From: JBCCFC01 sp965213595
GTDB taxonomy: Bacteria > Chloroflexota > Anaerolineae > Caldilineales > Caldilineaceae
DNA length: 64,000 nucleotides
Assembly (NCBI GenBank): GCA_965213595.1
Contig: CBDBZO010000002.1
Coordinates: forward strand, 558,001-622,000
Direction: 5' to 3'
Positions 8,720-17,132 of this stretch are shown here, in pieces. The notes under the pieces were generated by a model that worked only from the letters and a program-made list of their open reading frames with translations, had not been told where the DNA came from and made no database searches. Every line of letters begins with the position of its first letter. The stretch's first letter is position 1. The translations under genes and the position numbers were made by a program.

Positions 8720-10912
8720 TCAATTCCAGAGAAAGCTCCGCGTCTCGCTGGGCGGGCTCACCGGCACGCGATTGCCCGCGCCGTCGACCTGCACAATTTG
8801 AATAAACCAACGCCAGCGCCGCCCAAACTCCTGGGGCGCGTTGCCGCAGATAGCGGGGTCGAGCTGCCAGGAGGTGCGGTTGGCCTCCACGGGAATTCGA
8901 TAGGGCCACGAGACCACTTCGCCGCCGCTCTCGTTGATCGCCGAGACGTAGCCGAGATTGAGTTCGTACTGATCGCCCTCACCTAGAAACGGAGCAGAAT
9001 TCCAGACCAAGCTGTCCCGCTGATCGCAGCGGAAGGGCGTGCCGCTCTCTGGGCTGGCTAGAACGGGCGCCTGCAGGCGAAAGCTTTCCGTCGACGCCGC
9101 GCTGCCGTCGGCGGCTGCCGCGCTGGACACCGCCACCAGGTCGCCAGCGGGCGCGCTCGATTGGCTGTCGTCGGCTGGCGCTGTGCCCGCTGCGGGGATG
9201 ATCAGCTCTTGGCCCGTGCGCAGACGCGTAGCATCCTCGCGCGTGAGATTGTTGACGGCAAGCAGATTATCTACCGAAACGCCAAACTTCTTGGCAATGC
9301 TAAACGGGAAATCGCCCTCCTGCACCGTGTAGCGCAGGGGCGCAGCAGGCGCGCCGGCCACGGTTGGCAGCGGCAGCGGCGTGGCGGTGGGAGCAGCGGT
9401 GGGAGCAGCGGTGGGAGCAACGGTGGGAGCAACGGTGGGAGCAACGGCCGGGGCGACGCTGCCAGCCGCAGCGGGAATCGCGAGCGCCTGGCCCGGTCGC
9501 AGGTTGCGAATATCCGCGGCGGCCAGTCCGTTGGCGCTCATCAACTGCTCGACGCTGATGGCGTAGCGCCCCGCGATGCCGTTGAGCGTGTCGCCCTCTT
9601 GAATCACATAAGTCGCCGCTGGCTGGGCGGTTGATATACCGGTGGGCGTCTCGGTCGCGGGCGTCTCGGTCGCGGGCGTCTCTTCAAACGTAGTGTCCAT
9701 CGACAACGTGCTGGTAATCGTCTCCACCACTTCGGCGATGAGCTCTTCCGTTAGAACGATGTCGTCGCTCGTCTCCCGCCTGCTTGCAGAAGCGCTGGCC
9801 GCGCTGATGGTGTCGTTGCTGCCCGTGCGTTCGCTGCCGGCGGAGAGGGCCACGCTTTCCGTGCGCGGCCGCGTCGCCGTAGCGGCCGCGCGCGTCTGCG
9901 TGGGGCGCACCGTCGGTGTGGCTTGAACGGTCGGCTTGGCGGTTGGCGCGGTGGTTGGCGCGGTGGTTAGCGCGGTGGTTGCCGTGGACGTGTCGACGGG
10001 CGTGGACGTTGGGGCGGATGTCGACGTGGCGCTGGGGCGCGTAGTGGCCGTGGGCGGCGACGTGGCGGTATCCACAGCGGTTGGGGTGGAGGTCGTCACG
10101 AGCGCGACGGCGGGCAGCTCACCGGTTGGCTCTTGAACGGGCTCCGGCTCCGGCGGCTCCGAGGTCGTCACCACTTCAACTGACTCGACGTCTACCGTTT
10201 CAGCGTTTACGCCATCGCTGGACAACTCGACACTTGTGTTCGCAACAACCGCATCGGCTGCGACAATCGCCTCCCCCTCAACCACGTCCGTCTCTTCGGC
10301 GGCCGCGCTGCCCAGCCGCACGGTTTCGACGGGAACACCGCTGCCGTCCAGCGTCGTAATTTGCAGCTGCGGATCGATGGCGCGCCAAATGCGATCGGCC
10401 AGCGACGGGGCGTCGGCCACCGGCACGGCGGTGGCCGTCTGCGCCGCGATTTGGTCCCAGCGCCCCGCCAGCATCAGCACCAGCAGCAGGGCCACCGCCA
10501 GCGGCAGCCCCCACATGAGCGCCCGCGGCGGCGCGGCGCGCAGTTCGCGGCCACAGCTGGGGCAGAGCGTCAGGTTGTTGGAGGCCTGCGTCGAGCAGTG
10601 GCGACAGCGCACGGTGCGCGTCCGCTCGTGGAGCGGTTCGCCGCAGACGGGGCAGACGCTCGTGCCCACGTAGACCTGCGATGCGCAGTTGGGACACTGC
10701 TTTGTCGTGCGCAGCTGGATCGCGTTGGACGATGGAGCTGGGACGGGCGTGGACGAGTAGTTGGCGTTTGACACAGCGTTTGATGATGTGAGTTGGGGAA
10801 CGGCGAACGGATCGGGCCGACGGGCCGATTCACGAGAGGCAGCAGTGGAACGATCATCGAGAGACGCTAACCGAGACGAATTGGATATCGGACCGGTTGA
10901 ACGACTGATCAT
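8720..10912 (-). CDS. Zinc-ribbon, single-TM, double-LysM envelope protein
   Basis: 730 residues from ATG 10912, preceded by AGAAGAGG. Order: a Ser-rich leader; two zinc ribbons (CPNC...CPVC and CRHC...CPSC, about residues 74-125); one TM helix; a long Thr/Ala/Pro-rich linker with APTVAPT-type repeats; LysM 1 (YVIQEGDTLNGIAGRYAI); another repeat linker; LysM 2 (YTVQEGDFPFSIAKKFGV); and a C-terminal domain starting LQAPVLASPESGTPFRC. LysM binds GlcNAc-containing glycans such as peptidoglycan, so the protein should link a cytosolic zinc-ribbon part to the cell wall. It follows rseP by 61 bp and ends before a terminator. Confidence 0.8.
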   Translation of the reverse strand: MISRSTGPISNSSRLASLDDRSTAASRESARRPDPFAVPQLTSSNAVSNANYSSTPVPAPSSNAIQLRTTKQCPNCASQVYVGTSVCPVCGEPLHERTRTVRCRHCSTQASNNLTLCPSCGRELRAAPPRALMWGLPLAVALLLVLMLAGRWDQIAAQTATAVPVADAPSLADRIWRAIDPQLQITTLDGSGVPVETVRLGSAAAEETDVVEGEAIVAADAVVANTSVELSSDGVNAETVDVESVEVVTTSEPPEPEPVQEPTGELPAVALVTTSTPTAVDTATSPPTATTRPSATSTSAPTSTPVDTSTATTALTTAPTTAPTAKPTVQATPTVRPTQTRAAATATRPRTESVALSAGSERTGSNDTISAASASASRRETSDDIVLTEELIAEVVETITSTLSMDTTFEETPATETPATETPTGISTAQPAATYVIQEGDTLNGIAGRYAISVEQLMSANGLAAADIRNLRPGQALAIPAAAGSVAPAVAPTVAPTVAPTAAPTAAPTATPLPLPTVAGAPAAPLRYTVQEGDFPFSIAKKFGVSVDNLLAVNNLTREDATRLRTGQELIIPAAGTAPADDSQSSAPAGDLVAVSSAAAADGSAASTESFRLQAPVLASPESGTPFRCDQRDSLVWNSAPFLGEGDQYELNLGYVSAINESGGEVVSWPYRIPVEANRTSWQLDPAICGNAPQEFGRRWRWFIQIVQVDGAGNRVPVSPPSETRSFLWN

Positions 10913-10973
10913 ATAAACCTCTTCTGTTAAGTACGCTGGCGAGGCAAACAAGCGGCTGCCCCGCCAGTCTGCA

Positions 10974-12356
10974 TCACTGGCCGAGAATGTCCATCCAGGG
11001 AAGCGTCTCGGCGGGCGCAATAATTTCGCGAATCGTAATAAAGACGAGCAGGCTAATCAGCAGCAGAAAGCCCATCATGTGGACGAGCCCCTCGCGCTCC
11101 GGGCTGATGCGCCGCCCGCGCAGCGTTTCTACCAAAATAAAAACCAGCCGACCGCCATCCAGCGCGGGCAGCGGCAGCAGATTGGTGATCGCCAGCGCCG
11201 CGCTCAAAATCGCCGAAAGCGACAAAATCGGGTAGAGCAAGCCGGTGCTGACCGTGGCGTTCATGGCGCCGCCCACCTCGCGGGCAATGCCAACCGGCCC
11301 GCTAAGGCTGGCCTCCGCCGGCGAAATCACGCCGCTCAACAGCAGGAAGGGCAGGCCGACCACGGTCGCCATGTACTGGCCCGTTTGCCGAACGCCGCTC
11401 CAAACGGCGCTGGGCAGCGACTGCGACACAATCGTGCTGAGCGCCGTCAGCTGCACGCCAATTGCCCCTTCGCCCGCTGGGGGATTGGCACGCGGCTCCA
11501 GCTCGACATCGATCAGCCGATCGCCGCGCAGCAGCGTCAGCGTCGTCATCTGGTCCAAATTGTCCTGAATCAACGCCGACAGGGAGGCCTCCGGCGTAAT
11601 GACCGTGCCGTTGACGGCGTAGAACGAATCGCCCGCCTGCAAACCGGCCTCATCGGCGGGGCTACCCGGCGCGACGGCGGCGATGCGCGTGCTCAAGACG
11701 CGCTCGAAATCCGCGCCCGCCAGCAGCTCATCCGTCGAGCCGGCGGCGCTGGGCAAGCCGGCCAGCGTCACCACGCTGCCGTCGCGCAGCACGGCGACTT
11801 CGTCCGCGGCGACGGCGGGCACGCCCTCTGGCAGGCTCTCGGTCCGGTCGCTCACGTTGTAGTTGGCATCCGCCGCGGCGTTGATCAGCGTCGGTGCGCC
11901 ATCCGCCGCCAGCAGCACGTCCCCCGGCTGCACGCCGACCTGGGCCGCGACCGAGTCCGCCGGTACGTCCACCAGCTGCGGGTAGGCCGCCGCGGCGGGA
12001 AAGCCCGCCACAAAAGAGGCGGCAAAGAAGACGACGGCCAGGATGGCGTTCATCGCTGGCCCGGCAATCAGCGTGGCCGCGCGCCCGGCGCGGCTGGCGG
12101 CGTTGAAAGCGCCGGGCGTCATGTCGCCCGCGTCTTCGCCCTTCATGCGGGCAAAGCCCCCAAAGGGAATGAGATTGAGGGTGAAATCTGTGCCGTTGTA
12201 GCGGAAGAGCTTGAGCAGGCGGGGGGGATAGCCCATGCCGAACTCTTCGACGACAATGCCGTTGCGGCGCGCCACCCAGTAGTGGCCCAGCTCGTGGAAA
12301 AAGACGAGCACGCCCAGGACAATAAAGAAGGAGACCGTTGTAAAGAGGATGTTCAT
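10974..12356 (-). CDS. rseP: RseP-type site-2 membrane metalloprotease
   Basis: 460 residues. HELGH (residues 21-25) in the first TM helix supplies the zinc ligands and catalytic Glu. NLLPLPALDGGRLVF near the C-terminus carries the third-ligand region of M50 proteases. Two PDZ-like regions lie between (AAQVGVQPGDVLLAADG and SPADEAGLQAGDSFYAVNG). These enzymes cut TM segments of anti-sigma factors or leftover signal peptides in the membrane. The usual neighbour dxr is absent; the gene appears to lead an operon with the zinc-ribbon/LysM protein. The 254 bp upstream carry no gene. Confidence 0.92.
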   Translation of the reverse strand: MNILFTTVSFFIVLGVLVFFHELGHYWVARRNGIVVEEFGMGYPPRLLKLFRYNGTDFTLNLIPFGGFARMKGEDAGDMTPGAFNAASRAGRAATLIAGPAMNAILAVVFFAASFVAGFPAAAAYPQLVDVPADSVAAQVGVQPGDVLLAADGAPTLINAAADANYNVSDRTESLPEGVPAVAADEVAVLRDGSVVTLAGLPSAAGSTDELLAGADFERVLSTRIAAVAPGSPADEAGLQAGDSFYAVNGTVITPEASLSALIQDNLDQMTTLTLLRGDRLIDVELEPRANPPAGEGAIGVQLTALSTIVSQSLPSAVWSGVRQTGQYMATVVGLPFLLLSGVISPAEASLSGPVGIAREVGGAMNATVSTGLLYPILSLSAILSAALAITNLLPLPALDGGRLVFILVETLRGRRISPEREGLVHMMGFLLLISLLVFITIREIIAPAETLPWMDILGQ

Positions 12357-12610
12357 GGTTTTCTCTGTGCGTCGGCAATCAAGTGCGACGCCAATGAGCC
12401 GCTTGTCCCAGCTGCTCCGGAGCGATCAAGCTAAGCCGAACGTTCTGAAGCAATTGAGGCGCAACCCAGCCGATTGATCAACGAAAGCCAGCGTCTTCCC
12501 ACGGCAAGCCGGGCCGTTTATCGGCAGTTTTCGGTAATTTGTCGCAGTAAACGCTTGCCTGATCGGTCAATTATACTGAGGGAATACGCCTTCTCGCAAC
12601 TCTTCCTTCC

Positions 12611-13480
12611 TCACTCGTACCGGAAGGATGCGGCATTGTCCAAAACGGACGCGTCATCGGCGGCCAGCGTCGTGCCCAAGTTGGCATCGTCGCGCGTCAG
12701 CAGCGCGTGCAGCTGGCCAACCACCAGGCCGCTGCAAATGACGGCCCGCAGCGGTGGATGGCGCGTTACCAACTCCAGCGTCTGCGCGACTTTGGCCGCC
12801 ATGCCGCCGGTGACGTCTGTGCCGTGGCTGCCGCCCAATAGGTGGTGGACGCGCTCAAAACTGGCTGGCGTGATTGTGTCCAGCCGCTGCGCATTGGCAT
12901 ATCGCTGCGGGTCGGCGGTAAAGACGCCGTCGACTTCGCCCGCCAGAATCAGCCGCTGCGCAGTCAAGCCGTCGCGCATCAGCCACGCGAAAATTTCCTC
13001 GGTGCTGGCGATCGTGCCGCCGCGCACGCTGTCCAGCGCCACATCGCCGTGAACAACCGGAACCAGCCCCCGCGCCAGCGCCAGCGCCACCGTTTGCGTC
13101 GGCCCGGCAGCGAGGTGGCCGTCTTCGCTGCGCAAATCCACGCTCGGCTGAATGCTCCACGCGGGCACGCCCGCTTCCAGCAGCGCCGCCGTCACCAGGC
13201 GCGACAGCCGCGCGGCGGCGTCCGCCGTTTGCGCAAAGCCGAGCCACTGCTCCGCCCCCCGCACGCCGTCGCGCGTGCCGTGGCGCCGGGCGGCGGTGTG
13301 GCCAAAGCTGCCCGATCCGTGGCCGAGCACGAGTCGCAAATCGGGCCGGTCGCGGCGCGCGTCCGCAATCTCCCGCGCGACGCGTTCAATTACACCCCGC
13401 CGCGGCGCTTCGGGCACACGTTTGTCTGTAATCAGCGAGCCGCCGAGCTTGAGAAAGGTCAAAGGCGCTACCCTATTCAT
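12611..13480 (-). CDS. ipk: Isopentenyl phosphate kinase
   Basis: 289 residues of the amino-acid kinase superfamily. Motifs: LKLGGSLITDK (10-20), GHGSGSFGH (53-61) whose last His matches the substrate-phosphate His of IPK, VVHGDVALD, GGTIASTEEIF, GEVDGVF and DVTGGMAAKV. The GGSLITDK start and GHGSGSFGH favour IPK over UMP or glutamate kinases. IPK makes isopentenyl diphosphate in the alternative mevalonate route, known in archaea and some Chloroflexota. The start overlaps the selA stop by four bases (ATGA). No other mevalonate gene is in the window. Confidence 0.85.
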   Translation of the reverse strand: MNRVAPLTFLKLGGSLITDKRVPEAPRRGVIERVAREIADARRDRPDLRLVLGHGSGSFGHTAARRHGTRDGVRGAEQWLGFAQTADAAARLSRLVTAALLEAGVPAWSIQPSVDLRSEDGHLAAGPTQTVALALARGLVPVVHGDVALDSVRGGTIASTEEIFAWLMRDGLTAQRLILAGEVDGVFTADPQRYANAQRLDTITPASFERVHHLLGGSHGTDVTGGMAAKVAQTLELVTRHPPLRAVICSGLVVGQLHALLTRDDANLGTTLAADDASVLDNAASFRYE

Positions 13481-15012
13481 CGCAGCGCCTCCGCAATTCC
13501 TTCGAGCAGGGTCGCTTCTTGTGCAACAATTGTTGTACGCGGGTCAAACGTTAGCCTGTTGTTTTGAATGCGGCAGATAATGGGCACGGGCCCCGTTCGC
13601 AGCCGCGTGGCCACGTCGTCTGGTCCATGTGGCCCCGCGGCCAGCGTGAGCAGGTGCGTGGGCAGCGTTTCGCCCGGCAGGCTGCCCCCGCCCACGGCGC
13701 TCTCCCCCGCAATCACGTCGAGCTGCGCCGCGTCGATCCCCAGCCCCACCAGCCGCTCGCGCCACGCGGAGGCCCGCGAGTGCAGCGTCTCCGGCGCGGC
13801 GCTAATCATCTGCCACACGGGAATTTCGGCGGCGGCGCGACCAGCCTGGTAGCTGCGCAGCGTTGCCTCCAGGGCGGCCAGCGTCAGCTTGTCCACGCGC
13901 AGGGCCCGCGCGAGGGGATGGCGACGCAGCGCCGCCACCGCTTCCGCTCCCCCCACAATAATGCCCGCCTGCGGCCCCCCCAGCAGCTTGTCGCCGCTAA
14001 AGATGACAACGTCCGCCCCCGCCGCCAGGCTGGCCTGCACGGTCGGCTCCGGCGCGAGGCCGTACTGCGCCGTGTCGAGCAGCGCGCCGGAGCCGATGTC
14101 GTCAATAAAGAAGAAATTGGACGCGGATTGACGCGGATTGACGCGGATTGTTAAAGACTCTAATTCGCGTTCTTCCGCGTTCCTTCGCGTCCTGTATGCT
14201 TCCTCTTCCCGTTTCTTGCGAACTTCGCGCGTGAGCTGAGCCAACTCCGCGTGTTCCGGCATAGTCACGAAGCCGACCTGCCGGAAGTTGCTGCTGTGGA
14301 CGCGCAGAATGGCGGCAATTTGTGCACCGATATCTTCCGCCAGCGGCTCGGCAAAATCACGCAGATGGGTGCGGTTCGTGGTGCCGACTTCGCGCAGGAT
14401 CGCGCCGCTCTGCCGCAGCACGTCCGGGATGCGAAAGCCGCCGCCGATCTCCACCAGTTCGCTGCGGCTGATCAGCACCTCGCGCTCGCGGCAGAGCGCC
14501 GTTAGCGTCAGAAAGAGCGCCGCCGCCGCATTGTTGACGACAAGCGCATCCGCCGCGCCGGTGAGCTCGCGCAGGGCCCCGCGCGGGTGCTCGTGGCGGC
14601 TGCCGCGCTGACCGGCGTCGAGATCGTACTCCAAATTGCTGTAGCCCGCGGCGACTTCGTCGACGGCGCGGCGGGCGGCATCGCTCAGCGGTGCGCGCCC
14701 CAGGTTTGTGTGAATCACGATACCGGTTGCGTTGATGACGGGTCTGAGTAGCGGAACGTTACGGGCGCGCAGGTGACGTTCCAGCTGCGTGGGCCAAACG
14801 TTGGGCGCGGGCGCGGGCTGGCCGCTGCTGATTTCGCGGCGCGCTTCGGTCAGCAGCTCGCGCAGGGCCTCTGTGGTGGGGGCGTGGCCGTGCTCGGCGG
14901 CGAGGAGGGCCACGCTGGGCTCGCGCAGCAGGGAGTCGACGCTGGGAAGCTTGCGGTACTCCTGGTTTGGATCAAGCTGGCGCGGGTTGGGAATGGAGCC
15001 GTTGGAAAGCAT
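13477..15012 (-). CDS. selA: L-seryl-tRNA(Sec) selenium transferase
   Basis: 511 residues from ATG 15012, where MLSNGSIPNPRQL fits SelA N-termini; longer frames upstream lack that. PLLRPVINATGIVIHTNLGR, the PLP Lys in GDKLLGGPQAG (Lys 342) and a C-terminal TRLRTGPVPIICRI stretch identify SelA, which converts Ser-tRNA(Sec) to Sec-tRNA(Sec) using selenophosphate. Compared with the E. coli enzyme, the segment between AELAQLTR and DIGSG is about 34 residues too long. That extra segment is coded by an in-frame palindromic repeat (see 14119-14192). Neither selB, selD nor selC is visible nearby. Confidence 0.92.
   Translation of the reverse strand: MLSNGSIPNPRQLDPNQEYRKLPSVDSLLREPSVALLAAEHGHAPTTEALRELLTEARREISSGQPAPAPNVWPTQLERHLRARNVPLLRPVINATGIVIHTNLGRAPLSDAARRAVDEVAAGYSNLEYDLDAGQRGSRHEHPRGALRELTGAADALVVNNAAAALFLTLTALCREREVLISRSELVEIGGGFRIPDVLRQSGAILREVGTTNRTHLRDFAEPLAEDIGAQIAAILRVHSSNFRQVGFVTMPEHAELAQLTREVRKKREEEAYRTRRNAEERELESLTIRVNPRQSASNFFFIDDIGSGALLDTAQYGLAPEPTVQASLAAGADVVIFSGDKLLGGPQAGIIVGGAEAVAALRRHPLARALRVDKLTLAALEATLRSYQAGRAAAEIPVWQMISAAPETLHSRASAWRERLVGLGIDAAQLDVIAGESAVGGGSLPGETLPTHLLTLAAGPHGPDDVATRLRTGPVPIICRIQNNRLTFDPRTTIVAQEATLLEGIAEALR
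14119..14192. repeat. Palindromic repeat inserted in frame in selA
   Basis: The element is bounded by GGACGCG and CGCGTCC and contains threefold GACGCGGATT on one side and repeated TTCCGCG/TTCGCG words on the other. It codes SelA residues about 274-298 and leaves the frame open. The same sequence vocabulary builds intergenic elements at 24915-24956, 36074-36170 and 45636-45735. Confidence 0.85.
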
Positions 15013-15118
15013 AGCTTGCTTGTGATGACATTGTCTCAAGAAAGTCGAGTAGACAGAGGAGAGAATCAGCGGGAATCCATGGCGGTGCGGGCCGGGCCAA
15101 AGTCTTGGCCGGACGAGA

Positions 15119-15155
15119 AGACGGCCCAAGCCCCAACCCTGCGCAGGGGCCGTCT
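15119..15155. terminator. Hairpin, possible terminator of the oxidase gene
   Basis: Nine-base arms (AGACGGCCC/GGGCCGTCT) enclose a 19-base loop that can fold further. It lies just after the oxidase stop (minus strand) and upstream of selA. No T-run follows, so a role in termination is uncertain. Confidence 0.45.
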
Positions 15156-15166
15156 ACCTGCGAATC

Positions 15167-16333
15167 TCAAATGTGAAATACGGCCTCAAACGCCGGATCA
15201 ACAATGGCGGGGCGCTGTAGCGTAAAGCCATCGATGGGGTGTGGCGTCGCACCATCGACGGCCAAATCTGCCAGCAGTTGGCCGAGCAGCGACGCAAACT
15301 TATACGCGTGGCCCGCGCCGACGCAGACGAGAATTTGTGGGTGGCCGGGCACGGCGTCGAGCACGAAGTCGCGGTCGTGGGGCATGGTGTAGAGGCAGCT
15401 TTTGGTATAGAGCACCGGGCCGACAAAACGCGGGATGTGGCGCGACAGCCACTCGGTCATCTGCTGCTCGCGGTCAACGTCCGGCTCGTAGGTGCGCGTC
15501 TCCGTCGTAACAGAGGGGCCGCTGGCGTCGATGCCCGCTTTGGTCGCCACCTCGCCGTAGATGGGGAAGCCGTAAACGTCAAACGCATCCTTCCAGATAA
15601 AAATCGGAAAGCGATCCGGCGCGAAGTCGCGCAGGTGGGGCGTCGTGTAATAGGTGACCTGCTCCTGCGTGACCGTCACCGGGATGTGCAGGCCGACTTC
15701 GGCGAGCACCTGGTTCGTCCACGCGCCGGAGGCCACCACCAGCTTGCCCGCGGTGAAGACGCCCTGCTCCGTCACCACATCGACGCCGCCGTCGAAGGGG
15801 TGGATCGCACGAACGGGGCAGCGATCCAGCACCGTGGCGCCGCGACCGCGGGCCAGCGCGAGGTGGACGGCATTGCCCTTGGCCGCGTCGACCAGCCCGG
15901 CGGCGGGGTCGAAAAGCACGTCGGCCTCGTCGTCCGCGTGAAACTGGGGGAAGCGGCGGCGCAGCTCATCGCCGCCAAAGCGTTCGTAGGGGATGGTGGC
16001 TGCGTCGAGGGCCGTGGCGTAGCGGTCGATGTCGGAGCGATAGTCGCCGCTGGCGATTTCGACACCGCCCGTGCGCAGGACGAGCTGCACGCCGGACTCG
16101 GCCTCAACCGCTTCCCATGCGCTGAAGGTGAGCGGCGAGAGCGCCGTGTACTTGGCGTCGTGGTACATCAGCCGGATGATGCGCGAGTGGTCCTGCGAGC
16201 CGCCGCTGTCGTGGCCGAGTGCAAACTGCTCGATGCCGAGCACGTCCGCCCCCGCCCGCCGCGAGAGCCAGTAGGCCGCGCCGCTGCCGATGCCGCCACA
16301 GCCGATTACGATGTGGTCAAATTCTCTGCGCAT
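15167..16333 (-). CDS. Monomeric sarcosine oxidase / N-methyltryptophan oxidase-like FAD enzyme
   Basis: 388 residues from ATG 16333. The dinucleotide-binding motif VIGCGGIGSGAAYWL starts at residue 9. TKSCLYTMPHDRDFVLD matches the Cys that carries covalent FAD in monomeric sarcosine oxidase and MTOX. C-terminal GAGHAYKFASLLG fits the FAD-contacting tail. The family oxidises N-methyl amino acids to the amino acid, formaldehyde and H2O2. The substrate (sarcosine, N-methyl-Trp or another) cannot be settled from sequence. Confidence 0.85.
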   Translation of the reverse strand: MRREFDHIVIGCGGIGSGAAYWLSRRAGADVLGIEQFALGHDSGGSQDHSRIIRLMYHDAKYTALSPLTFSAWEAVEAESGVQLVLRTGGVEIASGDYRSDIDRYATALDAATIPYERFGGDELRRRFPQFHADDEADVLFDPAAGLVDAAKGNAVHLALARGRGATVLDRCPVRAIHPFDGGVDVVTEQGVFTAGKLVVASGAWTNQVLAEVGLHIPVTVTQEQVTYYTTPHLRDFAPDRFPIFIWKDAFDVYGFPIYGEVATKAGIDASGPSVTTETRTYEPDVDREQQMTEWLSRHIPRFVGPVLYTKSCLYTMPHDRDFVLDAVPGHPQILVCVGAGHAYKFASLLGQLLADLAVDGATPHPIDGFTLQRPAIVDPAFEAVFHI

Positions 16334-16798
16334 GGGTTGGTTCCTGGGGATGGTTATCAGAAAGAGAAGAAGACGATCCATGAAAGGCACGAAGTTACAC
16401 GAAGGAAGAGGGGTTGCTCTCCTTTCTTTGCGCTCCTGCGTGCTCTTCGTTAATCAATCCTGCTAAAGGACACGGATCGATTAAGGCCGAGAACTTAGAC
16501 CTTGGTCATTCCCGCGAACAGCCTGTCCTCGCGGAGGCGGGGACGGGAATCCATCTAGTGCACCGTAGCGTAAGTAATTAGGCAGATTTAAGGCCATTCT
16601 ACCTCTGGTGGAAACTGCCCAGTTATTTAGACCGCGCTGTACCAGTCGGTTGCGCCCGGATTCTCGCCGGGTCCCCTTTGGGTGCGGAAATGGCAACTTC
16701 CGGGTTTTATGGAGTTCTTATTCCCAAACGTTCCTCTAGGCGGCTGACAGCTTTGCTGTTGGTGATGCGGTACGCTCAACGATGGCACGCGCGCGCTC
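16334..16798. other. Gene-free interval with several decayed repeats
   Basis: It holds an imperfect inverted repeat of GGCACGAAG/CTTCGT-type words (about 16381-16454), then a GTCATTCCCGCGAA...GGGACGGGAATCCA block (about 16503-16553), which resembles widely dispersed bacterial repeats. No credible coding frame, RNA gene or clear promoter is seen in the remainder. Confidence 0.6.
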
Positions 16799-17089
16799 CT
16801 AAAGCAGTTCGATTTGCTGCGTTGAAAGGGGGACGATGTCGCCCGTTTGTGCATAGACGTCGAGCGTACCAAGCGTAACGGGGCGAGCGCGCGGCATGGT
16901 TATCTCAATCGTGACCTGCCACAAGGGGGGGTCGCCTTCTACATAAACGGGATCCGTTGCGCCGAAAAATAACCCGACGTCCAGGCAGAGGTAGCCGTTG
17001 GCTTTGCGACGGGCGTGGGCGGCAGAGATGCAAGAAGGCAATGTCGAACTCAATTCAGCTGTCGGCACAAGGTTTTGTATGGCATCCAT
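16799..17089 (-). CDS. Small unknown protein, paralogue of the 18668-19009 product
   Basis: 96 residues from ATG 17089, chosen because GGAG lies seven bases upstream. The core HARRKANGYLCLDVGLFFGA, PPLWQVTIEI and LGTLDVYAQTGDIV aligns with the product at 18668-19009 (ARRKANVWLLINAGNLLGAE, LLWEVDVVL, VGQLRLDAKTGEVL). There is no signal peptide or TM helix. I cannot name the family. The two copies lie on opposite strands on either side of an MscS-type channel gene. Confidence 0.65.
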   Translation of the reverse strand: MDAIQNLVPTAELSSTLPSCISAAHARRKANGYLCLDVGLFFGATDPVYVEGDPPLWQVTIEITMPRARPVTLGTLDVYAQTGDIVPLSTQQIELL

Positions 17090-17132
17090 TAAGAAGCTCC
17101 AGGTTGAAAATGAGCGCATTGTACCACAACGC

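Noticed and set aside
11079..12434. Long plus-strand open frame opposite rseP
   Set aside because: It is an antisense frame caused by high GC and codon bias; the translation is rich in Arg/Gln/His, with no recognisable domain, whereas the minus strand codes a clear RseP.
15119..15155. Possible selC (tRNA-Sec) next to selA
   Set aside because: The hairpin is too short and lacks the long acceptor/variable arms and anticodon loop of tRNA-Sec.
15239..16453. Plus-strand frame opposite the oxidase gene
   Set aside because: It runs into a repeat element and has no credible start or domain; the minus strand is a clear FAD enzyme.
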